Assembly (NCBI GenBank): GCA_964487555.1
Contig: CAZART010000119.1
Location: 1 to 15,208 of the forward strand
Source: CAZART01 sp964487555
GTDB lineage: Bacteria; Bacteroidota; Rhodothermia; Rhodothermales; VXPQ01
Reading direction: 5' to 3'
Length of the DNA stretch: 15,208 nt
The position numbers and the translations under genes are program-made. How positions within the stretch are numbered: the first letter of the stretch is position 1; the number at the start of each line of letters is the position of its first letter. Shown here piece by piece: positions 1-5,457 of the stretch. A model generated the notes under the pieces. The model was not told the DNA's origin. It saw nothing but the letters and a program-made list of their open reading frames with translations, and did no database searches.

Positions 1-2
1 AT

Positions 3-278
3 GCTAATTCTCGACGAGTTGTCGAAGCCTTCAACGGACCTCCCACCGCCATTCTACTTCAGGTCCTTCGTATTCGGCAGCGCTTAGACGGATCCGGAGG
101 CGGCGTGGCCGGCGACGGCTCCGGCCAGCGCTTCCGTTTTCTCTCGATCGTACTCCGCGAGCTGAAAGAGCGCGGCCATATGCGGCACCGCAACACCGCC
201 TCTTTTGCAGTTTCATTGTACTTTAGTGTCGAGTGGCTAACCGACCGACTTTACTCCAATTCAGGTATCGCCGGATGA
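3..278 (+). CDS. 3' end of an unidentified gene cut by the window edge
   Basis: A frame with no visible start is open from base 3 to a TGA at 276-278 (about 91 codons). Its codons to about base 190 end mostly in G or C, as in real genes of this window; the last 30 or so are more A+T-rich, like the gene that follows. The stop overlaps the ATG at 275-277 of the nuclease as ATGA, an arrangement typical of translationally coupled operon partners. I recognise no domain; there is a Gly-rich stretch (LDGSGGGVAGDGSG) followed by a basic helix-like segment ending in RELKERG. A modification enzyme would be a natural partner for a nuclease, but no methyltransferase motif is visible, so that is only a guess. 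It could also be a chance open frame. Confidence 0.35.
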   Translation, partial: ANSRRVVEAFNGPPTAILLQVLRIRQRLDGSGGGVAGDGSGQRFRFLSIVLRELKERGHMRHRNTASFAVSLYFSVEWLTDRLYSNSGIAG

Positions 279-802
279 ATCCCGCTATCGATTCCGTCAG
301 AAGCAGAGTGTTAATAGAGACAGGCTTCGATCTCTACGCATCTCCGCGTTTTATCGAGCATTTAATATGTTCGGAATGCAATCTCAAACCGACCACCCAT
401 ACCTCACCCCATGATGCCCTCCACGCCGATGGATTCAAAATTGAAATAAAGTCTTCTATCCTCGCGGACAAGGTCGTCCGAGCGACATCTACAAGTGGGC
501 GGAAACACGTATACAACAGATCGCGATTTTACTTCGACTGCCTTCAGGGGGTCGGAGGAAAAGGTAAAGGCGTGCACGTATACGTTCTTGTGGGGATTCA
601 TGAAGGTCAGCTCTCTTTCTTTGTGATCCCTAATAGTGCGCTAAAGGGGAAAAAGACTGTTGAGATTTTCCCAGATGAACGTGTATATAGAAACTCGGAA
701 AAGTGGCTGAACTATGAGGTAAGCTTCGAAGATCTGGAGGCGGCGATCCGACGTGCGGGCTCGGGCGGCGAAACGGCTCAACTACAAATCTGGAAAGCGT
801 GA
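275..802 (+). CDS. PD-(D/E)XK-type nuclease-like protein (possible restriction endonuclease)
   Basis: Counting from the ATG at 275, the protein is 175 aa. A probable nuclease core is the segment ADGFKIEIKSS: Asp at about residue 52, then Glu57-Ile-Lys59, fitting the D-x(4)-ExK metal-binding signature of PD-(D/E)XK nucleases, followed by alternating hydrophobic strands (VHVYVLVGI, LSFFVIP) as in that fold. The C-terminus is a short acidic helix (SFEDLEAAIRR). A GTG at 233 would add 14 residues in frame, but the ATGA overlap with the upstream frame favours 275. The gene is visibly more A+T-rich than the core genes at the right end, suggesting transfer. No methyltransferase is visible here. The fold call rests on a short motif; a solitary restriction enzyme or repair nuclease is possible, and the substrate cannot be read from sequence. 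Confidence 0.6.
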   Translation: MNPAIDSVRSRVLIETGFDLYASPRFIEHLICSECNLKPTTHTSPHDALHADGFKIEIKSSILADKVVRATSTSGRKHVYNRSRFYFDCLQGVGGKGKGVHVYVLVGIHEGQLSFFVIPNSALKGKKTVEIFPDERVYRNSEKWLNYEVSFEDLEAAIRRAGSGGETAQLQIWKA

Positions 803-849
803 GGAATCGTTCTGAGCTTCGCGTTTCCTCGAGTGCGCTTCAGGTTTAA

Positions 850-990
850 CAACATACTCTTTAATACCAGTCTATAACGTCAGGGATACGGCTGACGGGA
901 GCGTTCACCAGACTGCCCTACTTGCCCTCTCGCAGTCTCCGAGGATGGAAAGTATGGACGCCCTGCGCCATCCCGGAAGCCGCCATACGT
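850..990. repeat. Diverged repeat, copy A
   Basis: This stretch aligns with 1498-1640 in the same orientation. Shared blocks include ACTCTTTA, GATACGGCTGACGGG, CGTTCACCAG, CGAGGATGGAA and GCCATCCC, in the same order and spacing apart from small indels, so by eye about three quarters of positions match. The two copies lie about 645 bp apart and bracket the 100-aa membrane-protein gene. In copy A the minus-strand frame matching the 60-aa ORF of copy B has an internal TAG, so copy A no longer codes there. It could be the relic of a duplicated gene, a cassette boundary or a small non-autonomous element. No attC-type core sites or terminal inverted repeats were found. Confidence 0.6.
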
Positions 991-1102
991 CGAGGCGCAG
1001 GCCTACTTCGGCTACAAGGGAATTGAGCCCACCGTCGGCGCGTTCGTCTCGCCAGACGTGCAGGCACTCAAGCCTGGGATCAGGTGGCGCTTTGGCAGAT
1101 AG
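983..1102 (+). pseudogene. C-terminal remnant of an outer-membrane beta-barrel-like protein
   Basis: The last 39 codons of a frame with no start end at TAG 1100-1102. The peptide includes YVEAQAYFGYKG and ends ALKPGIRWRFGR. Alternating hydrophobic residues with aromatics and an RWRF-type tail are typical of the closing strands of outer-membrane beta-barrels. Codon third positions are nearly all G or C. Upstream, the frame is stopped at about 894 and has no initiation codon, and the sequence passes into repeat copy A, so the body of the gene is missing. The family cannot be named from so short a piece. The remnant suggests deletion or insertion at this site. Confidence 0.4.
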
Positions 1103-1140
1103 AATCTGCCTGACAGACACAATTCGTTTCAGTTTGCGCG

Positions 1141-1443
1141 CTAGTCTCCAGACCGCTTGTACATTCCGAGGGCGATTGCCCCGACTACGATGTAGCCGAC
1201 CATCAGTTGTCCGTAGTTGATGTCCTCGAAGGTGCTCACTTCTCGGACCTCAATACCCACAAGTTCGTAGCGACTGACCTCAGTCCCGGACTCCCCGAGG
1301 AATCGCATCTGACTCTTCTTCTCGGGATTAACGAGCCGTGCGTCACGATATAATTCGAACTTATAATAGGTCGGCGGTCGTACGGAGAGTATTACGACGA
1401 GCGCTATCGCTCCCCACATGATGCGCTTCTGGCGGCTATTCAT
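1141..1443 (-). CDS. Small two-helix membrane protein, unknown function
   Basis: A 100-aa protein with a start at 1443 preceded by a strong ribosome site (GAGGAAGAA directly before ATG). It begins MNSRQKRIMW, has a hydrophobic helix at about residues 9-21 (GAIALVVILSV) followed by RPP, a polar loop of about 55 residues, and a second hydrophobic segment at about 80-95 (LMVGYIVVGAIALGMY) ending in KRSGD. From memory this resembles widespread small hypothetical proteins with an N-terminal RQK-helix-PP pattern and a second helix at the C-terminus; none has a firm role that I know. Positive residues at both ends suggest both termini lie in the cytoplasm. It sits between the two diverged repeat copies, as a cassette would. 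Confidence 0.65.
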   Translation of the reverse strand: MNSRQKRIMWGAIALVVILSVRPPTYYKFELYRDARLVNPEKKSQMRFLGESGTEVSRYELVGIEVREVSTFEDINYGQLMVGYIVVGAIALGMYKRSGD

Positions 1444-1457
1444 TTCTTCCTCGGCGG

Positions 1458-1640
1458 CTATTTCTTGTGCAGGAAAACTGGGCAGAATCCAATTTTCATA
1501 ACGTACTCTTTACACCAGTTATGTTCACTGACATTGGAGATACGGCTGACGGGTTCGTTCACCAGCCGTACAGCCCTACCCCTTGCAGTCGCTCGAGGAT
1601 GGAAGGTATAGGAGCCGTCTGCCATCCCAGAAGTCGCCAT
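1458..1640 (-). CDS. Possible 60-aa protein within repeat copy B
   Basis: A complete ORF beginning MATSGMADGSYTFHPR and ending FLHKK, 14 nt ahead of the membrane-protein gene on the same strand. GGAG stands 8 nt before its ATG. Compared with copy A over the first 16 codons, I count about ten base differences, of which only one is at a second codon position and five are at third positions; LVN-x-PVSRI is also kept. That pattern weakly suggests protein selection in the past. No family is recognised. It may equally be a chance ORF in a noncoding repeat. Confidence 0.25.
   Translation of the reverse strand: MATSGMADGSYTFHPRATARGRAVRLVNEPVSRISNVSEHNWCKEYVMKIGFCPVFLHKK
1498..1640. repeat. Diverged repeat, copy B
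   Basis: Second copy of the sequence at 850-990. It contains a clean inverted repeat missing from copy A: TACGGCTG at 1541-1548 pairs with CAGCCGTA at 1563-1570 around a 14-nt loop. Similarity may continue weakly beyond 1640 (GGAATTGAGCCC near 1019 in copy A against GGCATTGAAGCC near 1682). The boundary nearest the membrane-protein gene is sharp, at about 1495. Confidence 0.55.
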
Positions 1641-2111
1641 GGCGAGACTCCGCGCCGATCCGAGGCAGGTACGCCACTGCGGGCATTGAAGCCGTTAGCA
1701 TGGATCTGAGGGTTTTGCGGCGCGCGATTCAGTGCAGCGATCTTGTAGCATTGCTTTCCTGCTCTGCGAACCGAGCTACCGCAATGGACCAGAATTGGTG
1801 TGCACAACCCCTCGGATGCCTCAGAATGCCTCACGCCGCGCCGAAACGATGGAGGCGAGTCAGAGGATAAACCGCTTCGATCAACCGGGCACTTGCTGGC
1901 ACTCAGTCTCAGGTCGAATCGGCACAATAATGCGCGATCGCTGCCGAATGTGAACGGTATGGGAATCCGTTCTAAACGTCCGCCGCTCGAGAGAAACACA
2001 GGTTAAACAGGCACTTGGGCCGTATATTTCCTCGGCATGTTTAACCGACGCCGACAGGTCGTAGGTGATACAGGACTTACACAAGTGAGACCCACTTCCG
2101 CCGTCAGTCTG
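1641..2111. other. Stretch without a convincing gene
   Basis: I see no protein family here. Open frames exist on both strands, the longest on the minus strand ending within repeat copy B, but their codon use and residue make-up look random. No insertion-sequence ends, terminator or tRNA were found. The density of stops and lack of a coding bias suggest old decayed DNA. Confidence 0.4.
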
Positions 2112-2137
2112 GCGCAAGTAGCTCAGTCGATACAGCA
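2112..2137 (+). pseudogene. tRNA-like 5' half (acceptor strand plus D-arm)
   Basis: GTAGCTCAGTCGATACAGCA at 2118-2137 copies the usual tRNA layout: T8-A9, D-stem GCTC, a loop AGTCGATA like AGTCGGTA, then CAGC instead of GAGC. The match then fades: no anticodon stem, T-arm or 3' acceptor strand follows. It is either a decayed tRNA half or a chance match. It lies about 150 bp from tRNA-Phe and on the opposite strand. Confidence 0.35.
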
Positions 2138-2148
2138 ATAGACCTCTA

Positions 2149-2203
2149 CAGAAAATGCCCGCTGGAAGAATCCCCGCTTGCGGGGTCCAGTGGGCAATTT
2201 CTG
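2149..2203. repeat. Large imperfect palindrome / stable two-part hairpin
   Basis: The outer arms 2149-2165 and 2187-2203 pair at 15 of 17 positions (TGCCCGCTGG against CCAGTGGGCA at the core). The inner arms CCCCG and CGGGG close on the tetraloop CTTG, with an asymmetric internal loop (AAGAAT against T). Read on the minus strand, the outer arm ends in ATTTTCTG, and the structure lies 80 nt past the 3' end of tRNA-Phe, so it could end that transcript. The U-run is short, so a structured RNA or a recombination site are alternatives. Confidence 0.5.
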
Positions 2204-2282
2204 TCGAGTGAGTGGTCCCGCAAGGGAGCACGAATGAAAAGCCGTGAACGGTCCGTAGACTACACCCAGCGTTTCGGGTATT

Positions 2283-2358
<76 letters not shown>

Positions 2359-2406
2359 CAACAAGGCGTCTACAAGATGACCTATCCTCGATTCTGAGAG
2401 CCGCCG

Positions 2407-2435
2407 AATATAACGGCAGGACGGCGCCTATTCAA
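2407..2435 (-). promoter_or_regulatory. Sigma70-like promoter of tRNA-Phe
   Basis: On the minus strand, TTGAAT (2435-2430) and TATATT (2412-2407) are separated by exactly 17 bp. Transcription would begin near 2400, about 42 nt before the tRNA. The boxes are close to the general bacterial consensus rather than the TAnnTTTG form known from many Bacteroidota. Confidence 0.6.
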
Positions 2436-2860
2436 AACCACGGCGGCGGCGCAGGCATGGATTCACGTCTCTTTTAAAGGAATGCGTCCCACCTTTCAGT
2501 GACGACGCTTCTACAGCGAGCGGATCGTGTCGGTTTCGCGAAGAATCGTGCGTATCGGAGTTGGTTCGCGGCTCATTGACGATTCTGAAATGAACACCTG
2601 CGTCATTCTTTTATGCAGGGAAGGTGTCGGGCTGGGCACGAAGCACATGGATACCCCGTCTCTCGGCGCAGAAGGATTCGCAACGCTCTGCTGAAGCCGC
2701 AGCTCTCTGGAAATGCGATATGTCGGCGCCTCGCAGACGTGCGAGTGCCTAGAAGGATGGCGGAGCATCGAATGCTGATCGGGAAGAGAAACGCACTGGC
2801 TGCGGCTGCTAGCGTCCTTCGAGCAGCTCTTCCTTCATGCGAGCCGAGTGCTACGGCCGC
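2436..2860. other. Stretch without a convincing gene
   Basis: Downstream of the receiver gene on its strand there is an 85-codon ORF (2511-2768, minus) with no recognisable domain, no ribosome site and undistinguished codon use; I do not call it. A short inverted repeat AAAGG/CCTTT near 2476-2496 could be a weak transcript end. Nothing else is visible. Confidence 0.4.
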
Positions 2861-3232
2861 TCAGCGCGCGGCGGTGAGCACTTTGTCGATTCGGTCCTTC
2901 AGTACACTCGGGCTGATCGGCTTAACGAGATAGGCGTCGACGCCGGTTTGAAGGGCTTTGATGATATCCTGACGCTCGTTCTTACCGGTCGTCATGATAA
3001 TGGGCGTCGAGGCATGATCTCTGCTGGCCCGAATGCACCGGACGATGTCGAGACCGCTTGTTTTTGGAAGCATCCAGTCGACAAGGATCACGTCATACTT
3101 CTGCTTGCTAAGGAAGCGTAGGGCCTCCTCGCCGTCATGGGCCACGTCGACATGCGAAAAACGCAGCGCCTGCAAGCTTCGGCTAGTGATCGTCGCGAGG
3201 ACGAGATTGTCCTCTATAAGTAGAGCTTTCAT
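2861..3232 (-). CDS. Single-domain response regulator (CheY-like receiver)
   Basis: A 123-aa receiver domain with nothing attached. The acidic pair Glu7-Asp8 (LLIEDN) binds magnesium, Asp52 in VILVDWMLPK is the phospho-acceptor, Thr82 in IIMTTGK and Lys104 in YLVKPIS complete the active site, and the 22-residue Thr-Lys spacing equals that of CheY. The length fits a stand-alone receiver. It should take a phosphate from a histidine kinase and act by protein contact, since it has no DNA-binding or enzymatic output domain. No kinase lies in the window, so it is an orphan. The gene upstream on the same strand (3516-4052) is 283 nt away; the palindrome at 3260-3274 sits in between. Confidence 0.93.
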   Translation of the reverse strand: MKALLIEDNLVLATITSRSLQALRFSHVDVAHDGEEALRFLSKQKYDVILVDWMLPKTSGLDIVRCIRASRDHASTPIIMTTGKNERQDIIKALQTGVDAYLVKPISPSVLKDRIDKVLTAAR

Positions 3233-3259
3233 GTAATTCGGGCAATCGCGAACTGCGTC

Positions 3260-3274
3260 TCGAACTCAGTTCGA
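3260..3274. promoter_or_regulatory. Perfect 15-bp palindrome upstream of the receiver gene
   Basis: TCGAACT-C-AGTTCGA is a perfect inverted repeat centred on one base, 28 nt before the receiver gene's start. A partial repeat of the arm (CGCGAACTGCG) lies at 3247-3257. Its place suits an operator, but no regulator or exact promoter is identified. Confidence 0.3.
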
Positions 3275-3474
3275 CCGTTTAGCAGTCAATCAACGGCCTG
3301 TGATCTTCGTATCGTCCGATTCCCCGGCTGCTTAAGAATCGCCCCCGGGAGGCACGAGATGCGGTAGCATGGGCCACGGACTTCGACGAGCCGAAAAAAA
3401 GTTCGTGCAAGAGGTGACGTTTCGGCACGCTGCCGTGTCTATTAGATGCATCTCTCTATGCTGCCTCGTGGGTC

Positions 3475-3502
3475 GGGGTCCGACAATGTGGAGTCGGGCC
3501 CC
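3475..3502. terminator. Hairpin just past the 178-aa gene
   Basis: GGGGTCCGAC and GTCGGGCCCC pair over 10 bp around an 8-nt loop (one G-U on the plus strand, one mismatch on the minus strand), 13 nt after the stop of the minus-strand gene at 3516. There is no T-run on either side, so it is at best a factor-dependent or 3'-end-protecting structure. Confidence 0.35.
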
Positions 3503-3515
3503 GGCCCATTCTCCA

Positions 3516-4052
3516 TTACGATGGCCCGGTTCCCGGTTTCGCTCGCTCGGTCGTGATCCGAACTTCGTGTTGTACGCAATCGAACAGATAGCTCACGGCG
3601 TCGACGTAGGAGAAAACAGACGAGCACGCCGGGATGTCAATCTGCACGATCCGGTCACGTGGCTCTTTCCGATACCCCTTGATGATGCCGGTGTCTTTGG
3701 TGAACGTGAGAAGGGCCTCCAATGTGGCCTCAATGCTGCGGCCGGCCGCGGGCTCAGTTTCCTCGACGCTAGCGGATGCATCGCCGGGCTTCGCAACCTT
3801 TTCCGGATCCGCGGCATCGCCGCGAGAGGAATCATCGACGTACCACGATCGGCCGCGAAGCATTCCGATCAGGAACGTAGAAGCCTGGCGATGCGGAAGT
3901 CGAAATTGCAAGTCGCCCTGAACGATCGTGACGTCGTTCCCGCCCACTTCAAATCGATCGATGAGCTCCTCCTCAATGGCAAATTCAGCCAGCTTGTCGA
4001 GCGACAGCGTCGTGAGGGGCTCAATCATCGCCCGTTTCTCTCTATCGAACAT
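3516..4052 (-). CDS. Unrecognised 178-aa cytoplasmic protein
   Basis: No family is recognised. The protein has no signal peptide or membrane helix. Residues 9-65 look folded (helix-rich start MIEPLTTLSLDKLAEFAIEEE, then strands around DVTIVQGDLQFRLP). Residues about 75-105 form an acidic, Ala/Glu/Pro-rich linker, and 106-175 form a second folded part (IEATLEALLTF, RIVQIDIPAC, SYVDAVSYLFDC). Met9 is an alternative start; neither start has a ribosome site. The frame is preferred over the longer antisense frame at 3369-4100 because its residue pattern is protein-like and the other is rich in Arg, Ser and Cys. It is the nearest same-strand neighbour of the orphan receiver, so a link is conceivable but unproven. 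Confidence 0.6.
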   Translation of the reverse strand: MFDREKRAMIEPLTTLSLDKLAEFAIEEELIDRFEVGGNDVTIVQGDLQFRLPHRQASTFLIGMLRGRSWYVDDSSRGDAADPEKVAKPGDASASVEETEPAAGRSIEATLEALLTFTKDTGIIKGYRKEPRDRIVQIDIPACSSVFSYVDAVSYLFDCVQHEVRITTERAKPGTGPS

Positions 4053-4430
4053 AGAAGTAAGGATTGCACACTACTACCGGGAGGTTTGCCGCTGCGATGA
4101 AGCTCTTCAAAAAGGCTGCCGTGGCAGGCCGTGCGTCATTTCACGACCGGGATAGGTCCGATTTGCAGCGCATATCCCTCCGGGTGTCCGATTTACGGCA
4201 CCGGCGGAACGATGATCGGTCTCGAAGTGCGACGAATTCGGGGGCCTTTGACGCTCGCGTTTATGCCCGCGACGCAGGGAAAGAAGTCGCGCACGCAAGC
4301 CCGCTATGGATATGATCAAATAGGGGTGAAAGCGGAACCCGATCGACGCGGTTCAGTTTTGTACGACGCGCAAGACGCCCGCCCGATGCTCCTACATTTA
4401 TGGGCTTTCGGTGAAAGCCTGAAGCGGTGG
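4053..4430. other. Intergenic stretch without a convincing gene
   Basis: An ATG at 4097 starts a frame opening MKLFKKAAVAG, like the start of an exported protein, but it loses hydrophobic character at once and is Arg/Asp-rich to its stop, so any gene here has decayed. TCCGATTTGCAGC and TCCGATTTACGGC form a short direct repeat near 4157-4202. GGCTTTC/GAAAGCC at 4403-4419 is a perfect 7-bp hairpin with a 3-nt loop and no T-run. Confidence 0.4.
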
Positions 4431-4460
4431 TTGCAGCGGCTTGGAAGGCGCGTGTATCTT
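4431..4460 (+). promoter_or_regulatory. Possible promoter of tRNA-Asp
   Basis: TTGCAG (4431-4436) and TATCTT (4455-4460) are 18 bp apart; transcription would start near 4467, about 40 nt before the tRNA. This spacing resembles the tRNA-Phe promoter. TTGACT at 4466 is a rival -35 box but has no good partner. Confidence 0.35.
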
Positions 4461-4506
4461 GTGCATTGACTCAAGACAGGCCGCACGGCCCACTTGACGT
4501 AGATCT

Positions 4507-4581
4507 GGTCCGGTAGTTCAGTTTGGTTAGAACGCCTGCCTGTCACGCAGGAGGTCGCGGGTTCGAGTCCCGTCCGGACCG
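4507..4581 (+). tRNA. tRNA-Asp (anticodon GTC), CCA not encoded
   Basis: A 75-nt cloverleaf: the acceptor GGTCCGG pairs with CCGGACC, discriminator G; the D-arm is GTTC/GAAC; the anticodon arm CCTGC-CTGTCAC-GCAGG reads GTC; the T-arm is GCGGG-TTCGAGT-CCCGT. The bases after the discriminator are CTCC, so CCA must be added after transcription, unlike the tRNA-Phe gene. Confidence 0.97.
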
Positions 4582-4646
4582 CTCCATACCCCATGTAAAT
4601 CCTAGAAACACAGGAATTTACGGAGATAGGAAAAGGAGGCTGTACA

Positions 4647-4709
4647 ATGAAGGTACAGGCCGCCGAGATGCAAAAAAGGGCTCCCCGAATCGGCGGTGGA
4701 GCCCTTTGA
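4647..4709 (+). CDS. Possible 20-aa ORF with ideal ribosome site in a start-codon hairpin
   Basis: AAGGAGG at 4633-4639 stands 7 nt before an ATG that opens a 20-codon frame (MKVQAAEMQ...GGGAL) ending at TGA 4707-4709. CTGTAC (4640-4645) and GTACAG (4653-4658) form a perfect stem with the ATG in its 7-nt loop. The 3' half of the frame runs through the hairpin at 4675-4707, which is the terminator of the opposite strand. No family is known. It could be a real regulated small ORF just past tRNA-Asp, or an accident of purine-rich DNA. Confidence 0.3.
   Translation: MKVQAAEMQKRAPRIGGGAL
4672..4707 (-). terminator. Intrinsic terminator of the lipoprotein transcript
   Basis: On the minus strand, AAAGGGCTCC and GGAGCCCTTT form a perfect 10-bp stem around a 13-nt loop, continued by further T residues (six in all), the standard Rho-independent form. 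It begins about 24 nt after the stop of the small ORF at 4731 and about 150 nt after the lipoprotein stop. On the plus strand no T-run follows. Confidence 0.8.
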
Positions 4710-4730
4710 TGGTTACAATTCAGACGCCTA

Positions 4731-4910
4731 CTACCGCTCCGCCTCTTCCTCGAATACCTCCCTAAATCTTTTCTCGCTTCCGAGATATTCGACCAGATCG
4801 GAGCGCGTAATAGTCCACTCCCCTCCCCCGGGCCGGATTGTGAGCCAACGTCGAGCCTCTATTGAATTGGATCCAGCGCAATATCGATCAATTGAACTCC
4901 CGGCTCGCAC
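4731..4910 (-). CDS. Small ORF overlapping the lipoprotein 3' end
   Basis: Up to 59 aa from a GTG at 4910, overlapping the lipoprotein gene by about 50 bp in another frame. The part outside the overlap looks coding: RRWLTIRPGGGEWTITR, then SDLVEYLGSEK and an acidic helix ending FEEEAER. Its stop is followed at once by the terminator at 4672-4707, as expected for the last gene of a transcript. No ribosome site or family is recognised. It may instead be the tail of a damaged gene whose start was lost when the lipoprotein gene was joined to it. Confidence 0.4.
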   Translation of the reverse strand: MRAGSSIDRYCAGSNSIEARRWLTIRPGGGEWTITRSDLVEYLGSEKRFREVFEEEAER

Positions 4911-5248
4911 TTGGGCGCGGTCGAGAGTTCAGCGGGAGTAGAGTGGTATCCATCCGCTACCACTTCGAACCAGAGTGACCCGCACGATCCGGTCAAGTCG
5001 ATGCTGTAGTACCCATTCGTATCAGTTTTGCTGGAGTCCACTCGGGCTGCATAAAAAACTAAGCCGCCGCTGGCGGTGAGGTACACCATCGCCGCTGCTA
5101 TCGGATTTCCTGTCGCGGCGGATTTTACCGTACCTCCAAATTCAATTTCAAGATGTCGCGGATTTTGGTCGCCGAAATCAGGGCCGATGTCGCATCCGAC
5201 GAATGCGAGAGCGAGGCTGAGGATCATGATCGAAATGGGGGCTCGCAC
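4859..5248 (-). CDS. Lipoprotein with carboxypeptidase-regulatory-like (transthyretin-like) domain
   Basis: The 129-aa product starts at a GTG (AGGA 6 nt before it). The signal segment MRAPISIMILSLALAFVGC ends in Cys19, the expected lipid-attachment site; the -3 residue Phe is less usual. Residues about 37-127 form a beta-sandwich of the carboxypeptidase-regulatory-like type: GGTVKSAATGNPIAAAMVYL, then TDTNGYYSIDL and FEVVADGYH, the classic order of strand, 'added value' loop and turn. The protein would be anchored in the envelope, probably the outer membrane; such domains commonly act as binding or structural modules, so no enzyme activity is claimed. It has its own promoter and terminator. 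Confidence 0.85.
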   Translation of the reverse strand: MRAPISIMILSLALAFVGCDIGPDFGDQNPRHLEIEFGGTVKSAATGNPIAAAMVYLTASGGLVFYAARVDSSKTDTNGYYSIDLTGSCGSLWFEVVADGYHSTPAELSTAPKCEPGVQLIDIALDPIQ

Positions 5249-5279
5249 GGGGATCCTACAAGTCGAGAAGTTATTTTCG

Positions 5280-5309
5280 AATACACGACCAGGAAATGCA
5301 CAATGTCAA
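5280..5309 (-). promoter_or_regulatory. Promoter of the lipoprotein gene
   Basis: On the minus strand, a consensus TTGACA (5309-5304) is followed after 18 bp by TGTATT (5285-5280). The start of transcription would be near 5273, giving a leader of about 25 nt before the GTG at 5248. Confidence 0.5.
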
Positions 5310-5369
5310 GTGGGCACCTCCCGTCGTGTCACGTCGGCTCGGGCCTCGAGTTGAACAATTGACAGCTTT

Positions 5370-5454
5370 TTACACTTCTCCTGTTGTCGCTTGAACTCGA
5401 ATTGATAGCGGTCCACGTTGTACAACCCCCTTGCCGTCTATGTCAAAGAGACAT
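5370..5454 (-). pseudogene. Tiny frame with a +1 shift at CTT TGA C
   Basis: AGGAGGT (5466-5460) stands 5 nt before ATG TCT CTT TGA. Slipping one base at CTT TGA C, the same heptamer used by the release-factor-2 gene for programmed +1 frameshifting, gives 24 more codons (DIDGKGVVQRG...TTGEV) to TAA at 5372-5370. The extra frame looks mildly coding. In prfB the stimulating SD-like element sits 3 nt before the slip site; here it is about 12 nt away. A simple 1-bp deletion in a dying gene is the plainer reading. Confidence 0.3.
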
Positions 5455-5457
5455 GCC

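Noticed and set aside
850..1640. Integron attC sites as the nature of the repeated flanks
   Set aside because: No RYYYAAC...GTRRRRY core pair in the right positions on either strand, and no integrase in the window.
2511..2768. 85-codon minus-strand frame after the receiver gene
   Set aside because: Residue make-up is Ser/Arg/Pro-rich without folded patterning and there is no ribosome site; kept only as a remark.
3369..4100. 243-codon open frame on the plus strand across the 178-aa minus-strand gene
   Set aside because: Its residues are a Cys/Arg/Ser-rich mixture with no domain, while the minus-strand frame has regular hydrophobic patterning; it is the antisense shadow of that gene.
4131..4469. 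112-codon plus-strand frame before tRNA-Asp
   Set aside because: No domain, poor codon bias, no ribosome site, and its 3' end overlaps the likely tRNA promoter.
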